A DNA stretch of 64,000 bases from Zunongwangia pacifica (GCF_023499215.1 NZ_JAKHSK010000011.1:80931-144930), one strand, 5' to 3'. Shown: positions 18,618 through 28,467, counted from the stretch's first letter. The notes: generated from the letters alone by a model not told the origin. A program made the numbers and translations.

Positions 18618-20084
18618 ATGAAACTAAACACTAATCAACCAAGCTTTTCGTCTTACCAAAGGGACAATCATTTTTACGACGAAATTTTTTCAGAAAATAA
18701 CGAAGTTAAAGAGGTTTACAAAACGTTGTTAAACCTTTACAGTGAACATACTGTTCAGGATTTTGCAAGATTAAACGAAAAAGCAAAAGCCTCGTTTTTT
18801 AATCAGGGGATTACTTTTCAGGTTTATGGAGAGCATGAAACCAAAGAAAAAATTTTTCCATTCGATCTCTTCCCCAGAATTATCGATCATAAAGAATGGA
18901 GCCATATCGAGAGAGGTGTCTTACAACGTAGCAAAGCGCTTAATCATTTTCTCTGGGATATTTACCATGATAAAAAGATTTTAAGACAGGGAATTGTTCC
19001 TTTAGATCTTATCAATTCTTCGGCAAATTATTTAGACCAGATGCAAGGTTTAAATCCTCCCGGCGGAATTTATAATCATATTAGTGGTACCGATCTTATA
19101 AAACATTCTGATGGGAAATATTATGTCCTAGAAGATAATATACGCTGCCCATCTGGGGTAAGTTATGTGATTTGCAATCGTACGGCACTTAAAAGAGCCT
19201 TATTTGGGGTTTTTAACCATTATCAGACCCATACGGTGACCGATTACGCTGAAAATCTTTTAGAAATTATGGAATCGGTGAAACCACGTGGTGTGGACGT
19301 ACCCACCTGCGTAGTCATTACTCCCGGTATTTATAATTCTGCTTATTACGAGCATTCTTATTTAGCCAAAGCAATGGGAGTAGAACTGGTTGAAGGGAGG
19401 GATTTATTCGTAGAAAATGATTTTGTGTATATGCGCACCATTAACGGCGCCCAAAAAGTAGACGTTATTTATAGAAGGATCGATGATGTTTTTATGGATC
19501 CGTTGGAATTTAGACCAGATTCAACACTTGGTGTTCCCGGTTTGCTGGCGGCCTATAAACTAGGCAATGTTTGTCTTGTAAATGCTCCTGGGACAGGCGT
19601 TGCAGACGATAAGGCTATTTACACTTATATGCCACAAATCATTAAATATTATCTGGGAGAAGAACCCATTTTAAACAATGTACATACCTATCATTGCAAT
19701 CGGCCAGACGAACTAAAGTATGTGCTGGAAAATATTGAAAATCTGGTTATAAAACCCGTAGACGAAGCTGGAGGATACGGAATTTCTATTGGAAATAAAC
19801 TCACCAAAGAAGAAATCGAGAAGGTAAAAACAGTTATCAAAGAAAATCCCAGAAAATACATTGCCCAGCCTATCATGTCACTTTCTGTACATGCAACCTA
19901 TATCGAAGATAGCCAAAGCTTTGAACCAAGACACGTAGATCTTAGAACCTTCTGCCTGTTGGGAAAAGATAAAAGCTTTGTATTAAAAGGAGGATTAACC
20001 CGCGTGGCACTTAAAAAAGGGAATCTTATTGTAAACTCCTCACAAGGTGGCGGTTCTAAAGACACCTGGGTATTAAAAAAATAA
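18618..20084 (+). CDS. Circularly permuted type 2 ATP-grasp protein
   Basis: A 488-residue protein of the circularly permuted ATP-grasp group (DUF404/DUF407). These are predicted to make amide bonds between small molecules or peptides using ATP. I take ATG 18618; a GTG two codons earlier also exists. Conserved stretches are HSDGKYYVLEDNIRCPSG (about residues 172-189), KPVDEAGGYG (about 380-389) and PRHVDLRTFCLLG (about 438-450). It leads a three-gene rightward set with alpha-E and transglutaminase proteins, a grouping known from many bacteria whose product has not been established. Confidence 0.88.
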   Translation: MKLNTNQPSFSSYQRDNHFYDEIFSENNEVKEVYKTLLNLYSEHTVQDFARLNEKAKASFFNQGITFQVYGEHETKEKIFPFDLFPRIIDHKEWSHIERGVLQRSKALNHFLWDIYHDKKILRQGIVPLDLINSSANYLDQMQGLNPPGGIYNHISGTDLIKHSDGKYYVLEDNIRCPSGVSYVICNRTALKRALFGVFNHYQTHTVTDYAENLLEIMESVKPRGVDVPTCVVITPGIYNSAYYEHSYLAKAMGVELVEGRDLFVENDFVYMRTINGAQKVDVIYRRIDDVFMDPLEFRPDSTLGVPGLLAAYKLGNVCLVNAPGTGVADDKAIYTYMPQIIKYYLGEEPILNNVHTYHCNRPDELKYVLENIENLVIKPVDEAGGYGISIGNKLTKEEIEKVKTVIKENPRKYIAQPIMSLSVHATYIEDSQSFEPRHVDLRTFCLLGKDKSFVLKGGLTRVALKKGNLIVNSSQGGGSKDTWVLKK

Positions 20085-20094
20085 TTCAAAATTT

Positions 20095-21039
20095 ATGTTA
20101 GCAAGAGTTGCCAATAACCTCTTTTGGATGGGGCGCTATATAGAAAGATCTGAACATGTAGCGCGATATTTAAATGTAAACTACTTTTCTTCACTGGATG
20201 CTCCTAACGAGCTTTCGCAATCCAGACAATTTGTGCTTAGATCGATGCTCTTTATGGCCAGCGATCCTGTTACAGATCCTAATATTCAATTAGATGAAGG
20301 TCAGGTGCTTTTTGATATTGCACTTAATAAAGACAAACCAGATTCTATTATTAATTATTTGCAATATGCCAGGGAAAATGCTAATAGCGCCAGAGATTTA
20401 ATTTCTACGGAATTGTATGAATCCCTGAACAAATTTTATCATTATACGCTTAATTATCCGCCTGAAAAATTTATGAAAAGTGGATTATATGAATTTACAG
20501 TTCATGTAGCAGAATCTACCTCGATTTTAAGAGCGAAAGTAAGAGGAACTTTATTGCATGACGATGTGTACAGCATCATTATGTTAGGCATAAATATCGA
20601 AAGAGCTACCCAGATTATAAGGATCATCAATGCAAAATATAACGATGCCAATTTGGCCGGTGGCAGCTATGGCGACCAACTAAAAAACAGTTATGAATGG
20701 ACTACACTGCTAAAATGTGCCGAATCTTATGATATGATGCGGCGATATTATAAAAAAGCGCCGCGTAGCTTAACCACACTGGAGTTTTTAATTCTCAATC
20801 CAAACTGCCCAAGATCAATAATGAATAGCTTAAACCAGGTGAGTAAACACATTAGTGATCTTTCTCATTCTAAAAATCCCGATAAAAATTCGGCTGAATT
20901 TCTGGTGGGAAAAGTACGAGCGGAATACGAGTATAAATCGATAGAAGAAATCGAAGAGGACCTTCAGGGATTTATCGAAAAAATTCTAAAGACCTTAAAC
21001 GACATTGCAAAAAAAATAGAAATTGAGTATTTTTTATGA
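20095..21039 (+). CDS. Alpha-E domain protein (DUF403)
   Basis: A 314-residue, all-helical protein of the alpha-E family. The opening MLARVANNLFWMGRYIERSE is the family signature. It carries no known catalytic motif and is thought to act with the adjacent ATP-grasp protein. The gene begins 10 bases after the ATP-grasp stop, so the two are surely co-transcribed. Nothing about it is truncated. Confidence 0.88.
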   Translation: MLARVANNLFWMGRYIERSEHVARYLNVNYFSSLDAPNELSQSRQFVLRSMLFMASDPVTDPNIQLDEGQVLFDIALNKDKPDSIINYLQYARENANSARDLISTELYESLNKFYHYTLNYPPEKFMKSGLYEFTVHVAESTSILRAKVRGTLLHDDVYSIIMLGINIERATQIIRIINAKYNDANLAGGSYGDQLKNSYEWTTLLKCAESYDMMRRYYKKAPRSLTTLEFLILNPNCPRSIMNSLNQVSKHISDLSHSKNPDKNSAEFLVGKVRAEYEYKSIEEIEEDLQGFIEKILKTLNDIAKKIEIEYFL

Positions 21040-21083
21040 ATGTTTAAAACCGAGAATCTTTAAATTCGCATTTATTTTATAAC

Positions 21084-21947
21084 ATGGCACTAAACTACGT
21101 CATAAAATATGCAGCAACAAACGTCTACGAAAATCTTGTAGGTGAAGCCCTATGGCAATTTTTAATTGCTCCTTTAAATTCAGGTTCTCAGCAAATAATA
21201 AGTTCAGAATTTAGGAATTCCCTGCAAATTCCGGTAGAAAAATCTATTAATGGATACGGATTTGAAACCTTTAGGATCCATCCTAAAAAAAGCTTTACAT
21301 CTATCGATTTTGAAGCTGAATTTCATTTAATAAAAGATCATATTAATCCATTCGAAAAAACGAATGCTTCAAATTTAGAGGACGAATTTTCTCAACTTAA
21401 TTCGTTAAACTTTAAAGTAGAGCACGCTACATTCTTAAAATCAACAGCGCTTACCAAGCTTCCTAAATGGCACGAAATAGATTTTATTTATTCCGAAGAA
21501 GTATCCATTTTCGAAAACATGAAAAATCTGAATTTATGGATTTTTGATGGTTTTAGTTTTAAAACTGATGTAACCGATGTTGATACCGATCTGGATATCA
21601 TTTTAGAGGAAAAACAAGGGGTTTGCCAGGATTTCACCCATTTATTTTGTGCGATTGCCCGTTCCCACAACATCCCAGCGCGTTATGTTTCGGGTTACTT
21701 ACATCAGGGCAATGGTTATTTTGGCGATTCGCAAATGCATGCCTGGGCAGAAGTTTTTATCCCGGGATGTGGATGGATTGGTTTTGATCCCACAAACAAT
21801 CTGATTGCTGCAGAGAATCATATAAAAGTGGCACATGGCAAAGATTATTCAGATTGCCCACCAATTAAAGGGATTGTTTATACTTCAGGCACCAACCAAA
21901 CAACATATAGTGTAGAAGTAAATGCTCAGCAAAACGCCCAACAATAG
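21084..21947 (+). CDS. Transglutaminase-like cysteine protease
   Basis: A 287-residue protein with an N-terminal beta-rich region (about residues 1-95, the bacterial transglutaminase-like N domain) and a C-terminal papain/transglutaminase core. The triad is visible: Cys in GVCQDFTHLF (about 178-187), His in MHAWAEVFIP (about 218-227) and Asp in GFDPTNN (about 234-240). There is no signal peptide, so it acts in the cytoplasm, probably as a peptidase or amidohydrolase on the product of the ATP-grasp partner. It follows the alpha-E gene by 44 bases. Confidence 0.88.
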   Translation: MALNYVIKYAATNVYENLVGEALWQFLIAPLNSGSQQIISSEFRNSLQIPVEKSINGYGFETFRIHPKKSFTSIDFEAEFHLIKDHINPFEKTNASNLEDEFSQLNSLNFKVEHATFLKSTALTKLPKWHEIDFIYSEEVSIFENMKNLNLWIFDGFSFKTDVTDVDTDLDIILEEKQGVCQDFTHLFCAIARSHNIPARYVSGYLHQGNGYFGDSQMHAWAEVFIPGCGWIGFDPTNNLIAAENHIKVAHGKDYSDCPPIKGIVYTSGTNQTTYSVEVNAQQNAQQ

Positions 21948-22010
21948 AATTAACAAATTCTTCAAATTTTAATTACCCAAAAAGAATTATACTGCACTAA
22001 ATTAAGGTTT

Positions 22011-23108
22011 ATGATAACTACCGATCAGGTAAAAGATATAACAGCAAGAATAGATAATTTAAAAGTTCATTTAAATATTGAACAGAAACAAATTGAAATT
22101 CAGAACGAAGAAGAAAAAACCTTCGACCCCAGCTTTTGGGATAACCCATCTGAAGCGGAAGTGTTTATGAAAACCCTAAAAGGAAAGAAAAAATGGGTGA
22201 ATGACTATAATGCAGCCAAAAGCGGATTAGAAGAATTGCAGGTGTTACTCGAGTTTTATAACGAAGATGAAGCTGAAGAAGAGGATGTTGTAAAACAATA
22301 TCAAAAAATACTGAATATCGTTGAAGAACTGGAATTTAAAAATATGCTCTCTGAAGAAGGTGACGATTTAAGCGCCGTATTACAAATTACCGCCGGCGCA
22401 GGTGGTACTGAAAGTTGTGATTGGGCCCAAATGCTCATGCGAATGTATTTGATGTGGGCAGAGAAGCAAGGTTTCAAAATAAAAGAACTTAACTATCAGG
22501 AAGGTGATGTTGCGGGAATAAAAACAGTGACCCTGGAGATTGAAGGTGATTATGCTTTTGGATGGCTTAAAGGGGAAAATGGCGTACATCGATTAGTACG
22601 AATTTCACCATTTGACAGTAATGCCAAAAGACATACCTCTTTTGCTTCGGTGTATGTTTATCCACTGGTAGATGATACGATAGAGATCGAAATAAATCCT
22701 GCCGATATCGAAATTACCACAGCAAGGTCTAGTGGTGCCGGTGGGCAAAATGTAAATAAGGTAGAAACAAAAGTGCAATTAGTGCATCACCCTACCGGAA
22801 TTCAAATTTCATGTTCTGAGACCCGTTCGCAGCACGACAACCGGGATCGTGCAATGCAAATGCTTAAATCGCAATTATATGAAATTGAACTAGAAAAACA
22901 ACGGGAACAACGGGAGGATATCGAAGCCAGCAAAAAGAAAATCGAATGGGGATCCCAAATAAGAAATTACGTGATGCATCCTTACAAACTGGTAAAAGAT
23001 GTTAGAACCGCTGAAGAAACCGGAAATGTAGACAGCGTAATGGATGGGCATATAGATCCGTTTTTAAAAGCCTATCTTATGATGATGGGACAAAAAAATG
23101 ACGATTGA
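22011..23108 (+). CDS. prfB: Peptide chain release factor 2
   Basis: A 365-residue class I release factor that reads UGA and UAA and frees the peptide at the ribosome. The codon-reading SPF motif lies in [15 protein letters not shown] (about residues 195-209) and the catalytic GGQ in [15 protein letters not shown] (about 239-253). The reading frame is unbroken from ATG 22011 through the N-terminal helices: the in-frame TGA and CTT slippery site used for autoregulation in many prfB genes is not seen. It is preceded by the transglutaminase gene with a 63-base gap. Confidence 0.95.
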   Translation: MITTDQVKDITARIDNLKVHLNIEQKQIEIQNEEEKTFDPSFWDNPSEAEVFMKTLKGKKKWVNDYNAAKSGLEELQVLLEFYNEDEAEEEDVVKQYQKILNIVEELEFKNMLSEEGDDLSAVLQITAGAGGTESCDWAQMLMRMYLMWAEKQGFKIKELNYQEGDVAGIKTVTLEIEGDYAFGWLKGENGVHRLVRISPFDSNAKRHTSFASVYVYPLVDDTIEIEINPADIEITTARSSGAGGQNVNKVETKVQLVHHPTGIQISCSETRSQHDNRDRAMQMLKSQLYEIELEKQREQREDIEASKKKIEWGSQIRNYVMHPYKLVKDVRTAEETGNVDSVMDGHIDPFLKAYLMMMGQKNDD

Positions 23109-23209
23109 TATTGTTAGAAAATAACAGTATTTTATATAAAAAAATGTTAGCTTTTTAAAACTAGGAGGACTTAAAAGCTAAAATTGTTTATTTTAAAGAA
23201 AAAGAAAAA

Positions 23210-23551
23210 ATGATTACCATTTATCACAATACCCGATGTAAAAAATCGAGGGAAGGTTTAGAAATTGTAGAAAATTCGGGCAAAGAATATAAAATAAGGG
23301 AATATTTAAAAGACCCACTATCTGAGGACGAACTAAAATCTTTACTAACAAAACTAAATATGACAGCGATTCAGTTGGTTAGAAAAAATGAAAAAGTATG
23401 GAAAGAAAATTTTAAAGATAAAGATCTTAGTGAAAACGAATTGGTACGAATTATGGTAGAAAACCCTAAGTTAATAGAACGACCAATTGTAGAAAATGAA
23501 ACGAAAGCTGTTGTAGGAAGACCTCCTGAAGATATAAACAACGTAGTTTAA
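23210..23551 (+). CDS. ArsC/Spx-family thioredoxin-fold protein
   Basis: A 113-residue protein of the ArsC/Spx/YffB family. The active site HNTRCKKSREGLE has one Cys (residue 9) followed by KKS, and NPKLIERPIV (about residues 83-92) holds the conserved Arg-Pro pair. It could be a glutaredoxin-coupled arsenate reductase, as it is usually annotated, but no ars genes lie nearby and a general redox or regulatory role is as likely. The region upstream (23109-23209) is AT-rich, with no terminator seen after prfB. Confidence 0.82.
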   Translation: MITIYHNTRCKKSREGLEIVENSGKEYKIREYLKDPLSEDELKSLLTKLNMTAIQLVRKNEKVWKENFKDKDLSENELVRIMVENPKLIERPIVENETKAVVGRPPEDINNVV

Positions 23552-23582
23552 CAAGAGTTATTCCTTGCTAAAAATTAAAAAC

Positions 23583-23957
23583 ATGAAACTTACACTTAAC
23601 CAAAGAATATCTTTAATAAGCCTGGCAGGAATGCTTGTTGCAGGATTTGTGGTCTCACAAATTTACATGAATAGAAAAAGCCGGGAAGAAATAAAGGAAA
23701 TTGCAGAAGAACTGGCCTTATTATGGAAAGAGCGGTTATTTTTAGATGAAGAGCAAACCATTAAAATGGAAGATCTTATTATCGAATATACCCTGAAGAA
23801 AAACGAGATTATTAACAGTAGTATGAATCCTATTGCGCAGGTAAGAAAACTTAAAAGTATTCAAAAAGCCGAGCATCGTAATCTGGGGAAAGTACTCTCT
23901 AAAGATCAATTCGAAAAATATCTTAACATAAATAAAGAAATTCGGAAAAAATCTTAG
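23583..23957 (+). CDS. Small membrane-anchored protein, possibly Spy/CpxP-like
   Basis: Not recognised with certainty. From ATG 23583 it is 124 residues long (a TTG at 23565 would add six). It has one hydrophobic segment at about residues 9-25 and then a charged, helical region. The words EEQTIKMEDLIIEYTLKKNE and LSKDQFEKYLNINKE recall the LTxxQ-type helices of Spy/CpxP periplasmic proteins. If so, it sits anchored in the inner membrane facing the periplasm. It is 31 bases downstream of the ArsC-like gene. Confidence 0.6.
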   Translation: MKLTLNQRISLISLAGMLVAGFVVSQIYMNRKSREEIKEIAEELALLWKERLFLDEEQTIKMEDLIIEYTLKKNEIINSSMNPIAQVRKLKSIQKAEHRNLGKVLSKDQFEKYLNINKEIRKKS

Positions 23958-24010
23958 TAACTGAAGTTCAATCTATAAGACGTGGTTTTAACAAGCGCCA
24001 CAGGCTTCTT

Positions 24011-24087
24011 TAACGCAAGTTTAACCAATACGCGTTAAACCTTTTTGATAAAAGGCGGTCATAAAAGAAAAAGTTTTAATGACCGCC
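24011..24087 (+). promoter_or_regulatory. Leader with alternative hairpins, start codon of TonB receptor in a stem
   Basis: Bases 24054-24066 (ggcggtcataaaa) pair with 24074-24087 (ttttaatgaccgcc), a 13-bp stem with one bulged A. The ATG at 24079-24081 lies in the right arm. Upstream, cctttt/aaaagg (24040-24055) overlaps the left arm. Further up, taacgc/gcgtta (24012-24037) and gtttaac/gttaaac (24019-24040) exclude each other. This looks like a translation-control leader. Confidence 0.55.
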
Positions 24088-26607
24088 AAATTTAATTTTA
24101 GACACAGTTTAGTGCTTTTATTTTTTTTAAGCCTAAACATCACTCTTTTCGCACAAGGTGCAGATTATACCATAACGGGTAAAGTTATAGACAATGATTT
24201 AAAAGTTCCGTTAGAATACGCTACGGTAAGTATTACCAACACAAACGATCCCAGTAAAGTAACCGGAGGCGTTACCGATGTTAACGGTAAATTTTCTATC
24301 GATGTTGCCAAAGGGACATACAATATCAAAGTAGAATTTATCTCCTACGAAAGTAAAGTCTTTAATAATAGAACAGTAAACTCAGATCTTAGCCTAGGCA
24401 CGATTGCCCTGGGAGTAAGCTCTGCAAGTCTTGATGAAGTAGTTGTACGTGCCGAGACCACCCAGGTTGATGTAAGATTAGATAAAAAAATATACAATAT
24501 TGGTAAAGACCTTACTACCTCTGGTGGGACCGTGAGTGATGCACTAAACAATGTTCCCTCTGTCTCTGTAGATATCGAAGGCGGAATTAGCTTAAGAGGT
24601 AACGAAAATGTAAAGATCTTAATAAACGGTAAACCCTCTGCAATGGCCGGATTTGGTTCTACCAATGTTTTAAGTCAGCTTCCTGCCGATGCTATAGAGC
24701 GTGTAGAGGTGATCACCTCCCCTTCTGCCAGATACGACGCTGAAGGAACTGCCGGGATCTTAAACATTATTCTTAGAAAAGAGAAAACCTTAGGTTTTAA
24801 CGGTTCGCTTACGTTAACCGGTGGAGATCCTGCAAATGCCGGTGCCTCTGCAAATATTAATTACCGTACAGAAAAATATAACCTATTTAACACTACCGGA
24901 TATCGTTATAGAAAAAGTCCCGGAAATGGTTATTTCGACACCAAATATTTTGAAGAAAGAGCAGTCCCTCTTTTAGAAGATATTAATTACGATCGTAACA
25001 TCGAGGATCGCGATATGGATCGTGAAAATAAAGGTTTTAATACCAATATAGGTTTAGAGTATTATATAAACGACCAATCTTCGATCACAGGTTCCATTTT
25101 TTATAGAAAAGGTGATGATGAAGACCTTACAACCAACATCAATGAGTACTTTCTAAATGGCGCAGACCAACTGGGCACCACAAGATCTGAGTTAGAGACC
25201 GAAGATGACGAAAGCTACCAATTTGCCGTAAACTATATTAATAAATTTAATGATAAGGGACACCAATTAACGGCAGATTTTCAATATGAAATGGATAAAG
25301 AGGAAAAGGCCGCTTTTATTTCAGAATTAGTAGATTATAACAATACTGATAAAGACAACATTCGCATTCCGCGTGAAGAAACCAACACCAAAGAAGACCA
25401 AAAGGAATATTTAGTTCAGGCTGATTATGTCTTACCGATTGGAGAAGGATCTCAATTTGAAGCCGGATATCGTGGTAATTTTGAAAACACGGTTACCGAT
25501 TATGAATTACGCCAGGAAAATGAAGAAGGTATTTTAGCGGTAAATGAAAACCAAACCAACATTTTTGATTATACCGAAAATGTACAGGCGCTTTACACGC
25601 AATACGGATCGAAATTTGGCGATTTCAGCTTTCTTTTAGGACTACGATTAGAAAACACCCATCTTAAAGGTAAAATTGAATCTGAATTAACCGAAGAGGA
25701 ATTAAGAGAGGAATTTGGGTTCCAAATCAATACCAATTTCGATAATAATTATTTAGGCCTTTTCCCTACAGTTAATTTAATTTACGAGCTTGGAAAAGAA
25801 GAAAATATCACATTAGGATATAATCGTAGGATTAATCGCCCATGGGGATGGTTTATTAACCCTTTTCCTTCAAGAAACAGTAGAACAAATATATTTCAGG
25901 GAAATCCCAATTTACAACCCGCTTATTCTAACGCTTTTGATTTGGGATATTTAAAAAGATGGGAAAAATTAACTTTAACCTCTTCTGTTTATTTTCAAAG
26001 AGAAACCGATGCTTTTCAGAGAGTACAGGATAATATTACCATTCCGGGACCAAATGATACCGAAGTGGATGTGATTAGAACATTACCCATAAACTTAGGA
26101 ACTAATGATCGTATTGGTGCAGAACTTGGGTTATTATATAATCCAGCAAAATGGCTGCGATTAAACGGTAGTGTAAACTTTTTTCAGTTTGATATTAATG
26201 GAGAATACAACGGGATCAATTATAGCCAGAAAAATACCAGCTGGTTTGCCAGGTTCAGTTCTAAAGTCACTTTACCGGCATCAATAGATTGGCAAACCAA
26301 TGCATTTTACCGCGGAGCTTCAGAGGATATTCAGGGTAGAAATGATGGTATCTTATCCATCGACCTTGCATTGAGTAAAGATATTTTTAATGAGAATGCA
26401 ACAATTTCGGTAAATGCAAGAGACCTGTTAAATTCCAGAAAAAGAAAGGGAACAACTATAACAGATCGTTTTGAGCAGTATAGCGAATTCCAGTGGAGAC
26501 AACGTCAGGTTAATGTGTCTTTAATTTATAGATTCAATCAACAAAAGAATCAGCAAAGAAAAGAAAACAGAGAAATGCAAAATGAAGATATGGAAGGAGA
26601 GTTTTAA
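24079..26607 (+). CDS. TonB-dependent outer-membrane receptor, beta-barrel family
   Basis: An 842-residue outer-membrane protein. After a signal peptide (to about FAQ, residue 26) comes a carboxypeptidase-regulatory-like beta-sandwich (about residues 29-112), then a plug domain (about 130-235, with INGKPSAMAGFG and AIERVEVITSPSARYDAEG), then a long barrel ending with NVSLIYRFNQQ. The short tail after it (KNQQRKENREMQNEDMEGEF) is Gln/Glu-rich, which is unusual for a barrel that normally ends in an aromatic residue. The protein belongs to the OMP_b-brl_3 group. The ligand is unknown, and no SusD partner lies nearby. Translation may be controlled by the hairpin over the start. Confidence 0.88.
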   Translation: MTAKFNFRHSLVLLFFLSLNITLFAQGADYTITGKVIDNDLKVPLEYATVSITNTNDPSKVTGGVTDVNGKFSIDVAKGTYNIKVEFISYESKVFNNRTVNSDLSLGTIALGVSSASLDEVVVRAETTQVDVRLDKKIYNIGKDLTTSGGTVSDALNNVPSVSVDIEGGISLRGNENVKILINGKPSAMAGFGSTNVLSQLPADAIERVEVITSPSARYDAEGTAGILNIILRKEKTLGFNGSLTLTGGDPANAGASANINYRTEKYNLFNTTGYRYRKSPGNGYFDTKYFEERAVPLLEDINYDRNIEDRDMDRENKGFNTNIGLEYYINDQSSITGSIFYRKGDDEDLTTNINEYFLNGADQLGTTRSELETEDDESYQFAVNYINKFNDKGHQLTADFQYEMDKEEKAAFISELVDYNNTDKDNIRIPREETNTKEDQKEYLVQADYVLPIGEGSQFEAGYRGNFENTVTDYELRQENEEGILAVNENQTNIFDYTENVQALYTQYGSKFGDFSFLLGLRLENTHLKGKIESELTEEELREEFGFQINTNFDNNYLGLFPTVNLIYELGKEENITLGYNRRINRPWGWFINPFPSRNSRTNIFQGNPNLQPAYSNAFDLGYLKRWEKLTLTSSVYFQRETDAFQRVQDNITIPGPNDTEVDVIRTLPINLGTNDRIGAELGLLYNPAKWLRLNGSVNFFQFDINGEYNGINYSQKNTSWFARFSSKVTLPASIDWQTNAFYRGASEDIQGRNDGILSIDLALSKDIFNENATISVNARDLLNSRKRKGTTITDRFEQYSEFQWRQRQVNVSLIYRFNQQKNQQRKENREMQNEDMEGEF

Positions 26608-26635
26608 TCAACTCTTCCTTTCCTCTTCTGTCAAC

Positions 26636-26685
26636 AAAAAGCATAAAAAAAGGGACTTAGTAAAGTCCCTTTTTTTATGCTTTTT
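26636..26685. terminator. Long perfect bidirectional terminator, overlapping a stop codon
   Basis: A perfect 23-bp stem (26636-26658 with 26663-26685) and a 4-base loop end both the TonB receptor gene and the convergent small gene. The stop codon and last codons of the latter (from 26675) lie in the right arm. Confidence 0.93.
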
Positions 26686-26857
26686 GTTCTTTGGCAGCTT
26701 CCCTCTTGGCTTTCTTTTCTTTTAAAAGATCCATAATAGAACCTCCCAACCAATAAGGAACGATCACCGTTGTTAGGAATATCATTAGCCAGAATCCCAT
26801 CGTAAGGATTGCTAAAAATGCCAAAAAACCTAGAAATTGACCGAATTCGAACATCAT
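26675..26857 (-). CDS. Small membrane protein of unknown function
   Basis: A 60-residue product. I start it at the double Met (26857/26854), since the longer frame from 26956 would add an unlikely 33 residues covering the AT-rich leader. Two hydrophobic segments fill about residues 5-45 (FLGFLAFLAILTMGFWLMIF and after), followed by a strongly charged Lys/Glu/Ala tail. It is not recognised further. It faces the TonB receptor gene and stands divergent from fumC. Confidence 0.6.
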   Translation of the reverse strand: MMFEFGQFLGFLAFLAILTMGFWLMIFLTTVIVPYWLGGSIMDLLKEKKAKREAAKEQKA

Positions 26858-27009
26858 AATTTTCAGTATTTGGAATACAAAGATAAAAACATTATAAAGC
26901 TTATCACAATTTAATTTATACTTTTTAAACAATATATCAACAATGTAGAATCTCAATGTATTTGAACCAATTTTAAAGCTTTTTTATACCTAAAAAGAGG
27001 CTGAAACCT

Positions 27010-27017
27010 TAAATTTG
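27010..27017 (+). promoter_or_regulatory. Possible -7 element of fumC
   Basis: TAAATTTG fits TAnnTTTG and is 22 bases before the fumC ATG. No clear -33 TTG. Confidence 0.45.
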
Positions 27018-27039
27018 TGTAACAATCAATATTATCATT

Positions 27040-28437
27040 ATGGACTTTAGAATAGAAAAAGATACCATGGGGGAAGTAAAAGTTCCTTCAGACAAACTTT
27101 GGGGCGCACAAACAGAGCGTTCCCGTAATAACTTTAAAATTGGCCCTGCGGCAAGCATGCCCCTAGAAATTGTATATGGCTTTGCTTACCTAAAAAAAGC
27201 GGCTGCCTATACCAACTGCGAGCTAGGTGTTCTTCCAGAAGAAAAAAGAGACCTCATCGCTCAGGTTTGCGACGAAATCTTAAAGGGTAAACACGATGAT
27301 CAATTCCCATTGGTGATCTGGCAAACAGGTAGTGGTACCCAATCTAATATGAATGTTAACGAGGTGATCGCCAACCGTGCCCACCAGCTTGCAGGGAAAA
27401 CCATAGGTGAAGGAGATAAAACCTTGCAGCCAAACGACGATGTAAACAAATCACAATCTTCTAATGATACTTTCCCTACCGGAATGCATATCGCTGCTTA
27501 TAAAAAAGTGGTTGAAGTAACCCTGCCAGGAGTAAAACAGCTTCGCGATACTTTAAAGAAGAAATCTGAAGAATTTAAAGAAGTTGTAAAAATTGGGCGT
27601 ACCCATTTTATGGACGCCACTCCCCTAACCCTGGGACAGGAATTTAGCGGTTATGCGGCGCAATTAGACTACGGAATTAAAGCCCTGGAAAATACACTTC
27701 CGCATCTTGGCGAATTGGCTTTAGGGGGAACTGCCGTAGGAACAGGATTGAATACTCCTGAAGGTTACGCAGTAAAAGTAGCTGAACAAATCGCTGAATT
27801 TACAGGCTTACCATTCACCACGGCAGCTAATAAATTTGAAGCGCTTGCAGCTCACGATGCTTTAGTAGAAACACATGGTGCCTTAAAACAATTAGCGGTT
27901 TCCTTAAATAAAATTGGGAACGATATTAGAATGATCGCCAGTGGCCCAAGAAGTGGAATCGGAGAAATCAATATTCCGGCAAACGAGCCTGGTTCTTCTA
28001 TTATGCCAGGAAAAGTAAACCCTACGCAATGTGAAGCTTTAACTATGGTTTGCGCACAGGTAATTGGGAACGATGTGACTGTTAGCGCTGGTGGAATGCA
28101 GGGACAATTTGAACTTAACGTTTTTAAACCGGTTATGGCCGCTAACCTATTGCAAAGTGCACAATTGATTGGTGATGTTTGTGTTTCTTTTGATGAACAT
28201 TGTGCTCAGGGAATCGAACCCAACCATGCAAGAATTCAGGAGCACTTAAATAATTCTTTAATGCTGGTAACTGCTTTAAATACCAAAATTGGCTATTATA
28301 AAGCTGCTGAAATTGCCAATACCGCTCATAAAAACGGAACGACACTTAAAGAAGAAGCGGTAAACCTTGGATACCTAAGCGCTGAAGAATTCGACGAATG
28401 GGTACAACCAAAAGATATGGTAGGAAGCTTAAAATAA
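27040..28437 (+). CDS. fumC: Fumarate hydratase, class II
   Basis: A 465-residue iron-free fumarase that interconverts fumarate and L-malate in the TCA cycle, acting as a cytoplasmic tetramer. Clear marks are [13 protein letters not shown] (about residues 97-109), the HxxF/TH region [15 protein letters not shown] (about 187-201) and the superfamily signature [13 protein letters not shown] (about 317-329). Length and start ([15 protein letters not shown]) fit the family. It is a single-gene transcript. Confidence 0.96.
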   Translation: MDFRIEKDTMGEVKVPSDKLWGAQTERSRNNFKIGPAASMPLEIVYGFAYLKKAAAYTNCELGVLPEEKRDLIAQVCDEILKGKHDDQFPLVIWQTGSGTQSNMNVNEVIANRAHQLAGKTIGEGDKTLQPNDDVNKSQSSNDTFPTGMHIAAYKKVVEVTLPGVKQLRDTLKKKSEEFKEVVKIGRTHFMDATPLTLGQEFSGYAAQLDYGIKALENTLPHLGELALGGTAVGTGLNTPEGYAVKVAEQIAEFTGLPFTTAANKFEALAAHDALVETHGALKQLAVSLNKIGNDIRMIASGPRSGIGEINIPANEPGSSIMPGKVNPTQCEALTMVCAQVIGNDVTVSAGGMQGQFELNVFKPVMAANLLQSAQLIGDVCVSFDEHCAQGIEPNHARIQEHLNNSLMLVTALNTKIGYYKAAEIANTAHKNGTTLKEEAVNLGYLSAEEFDEWVQPKDMVGSLK

Positions 28438-28467
28438 AAACGAAGCTTCGTTTTGTACAAAATCAAA

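Noticed and set aside
23958..24078. Cobalamin riboswitch before the TonB receptor
   Set aside because: The words gcgccacagg only weakly recall a B12 box, and the rest of the conserved core is missing; the region is better described as a set of alternative hairpins.
24345..24665. 106-residue minus-strand frame in the TonB receptor gene
   Set aside because: Shadow of the plug-domain coding region.
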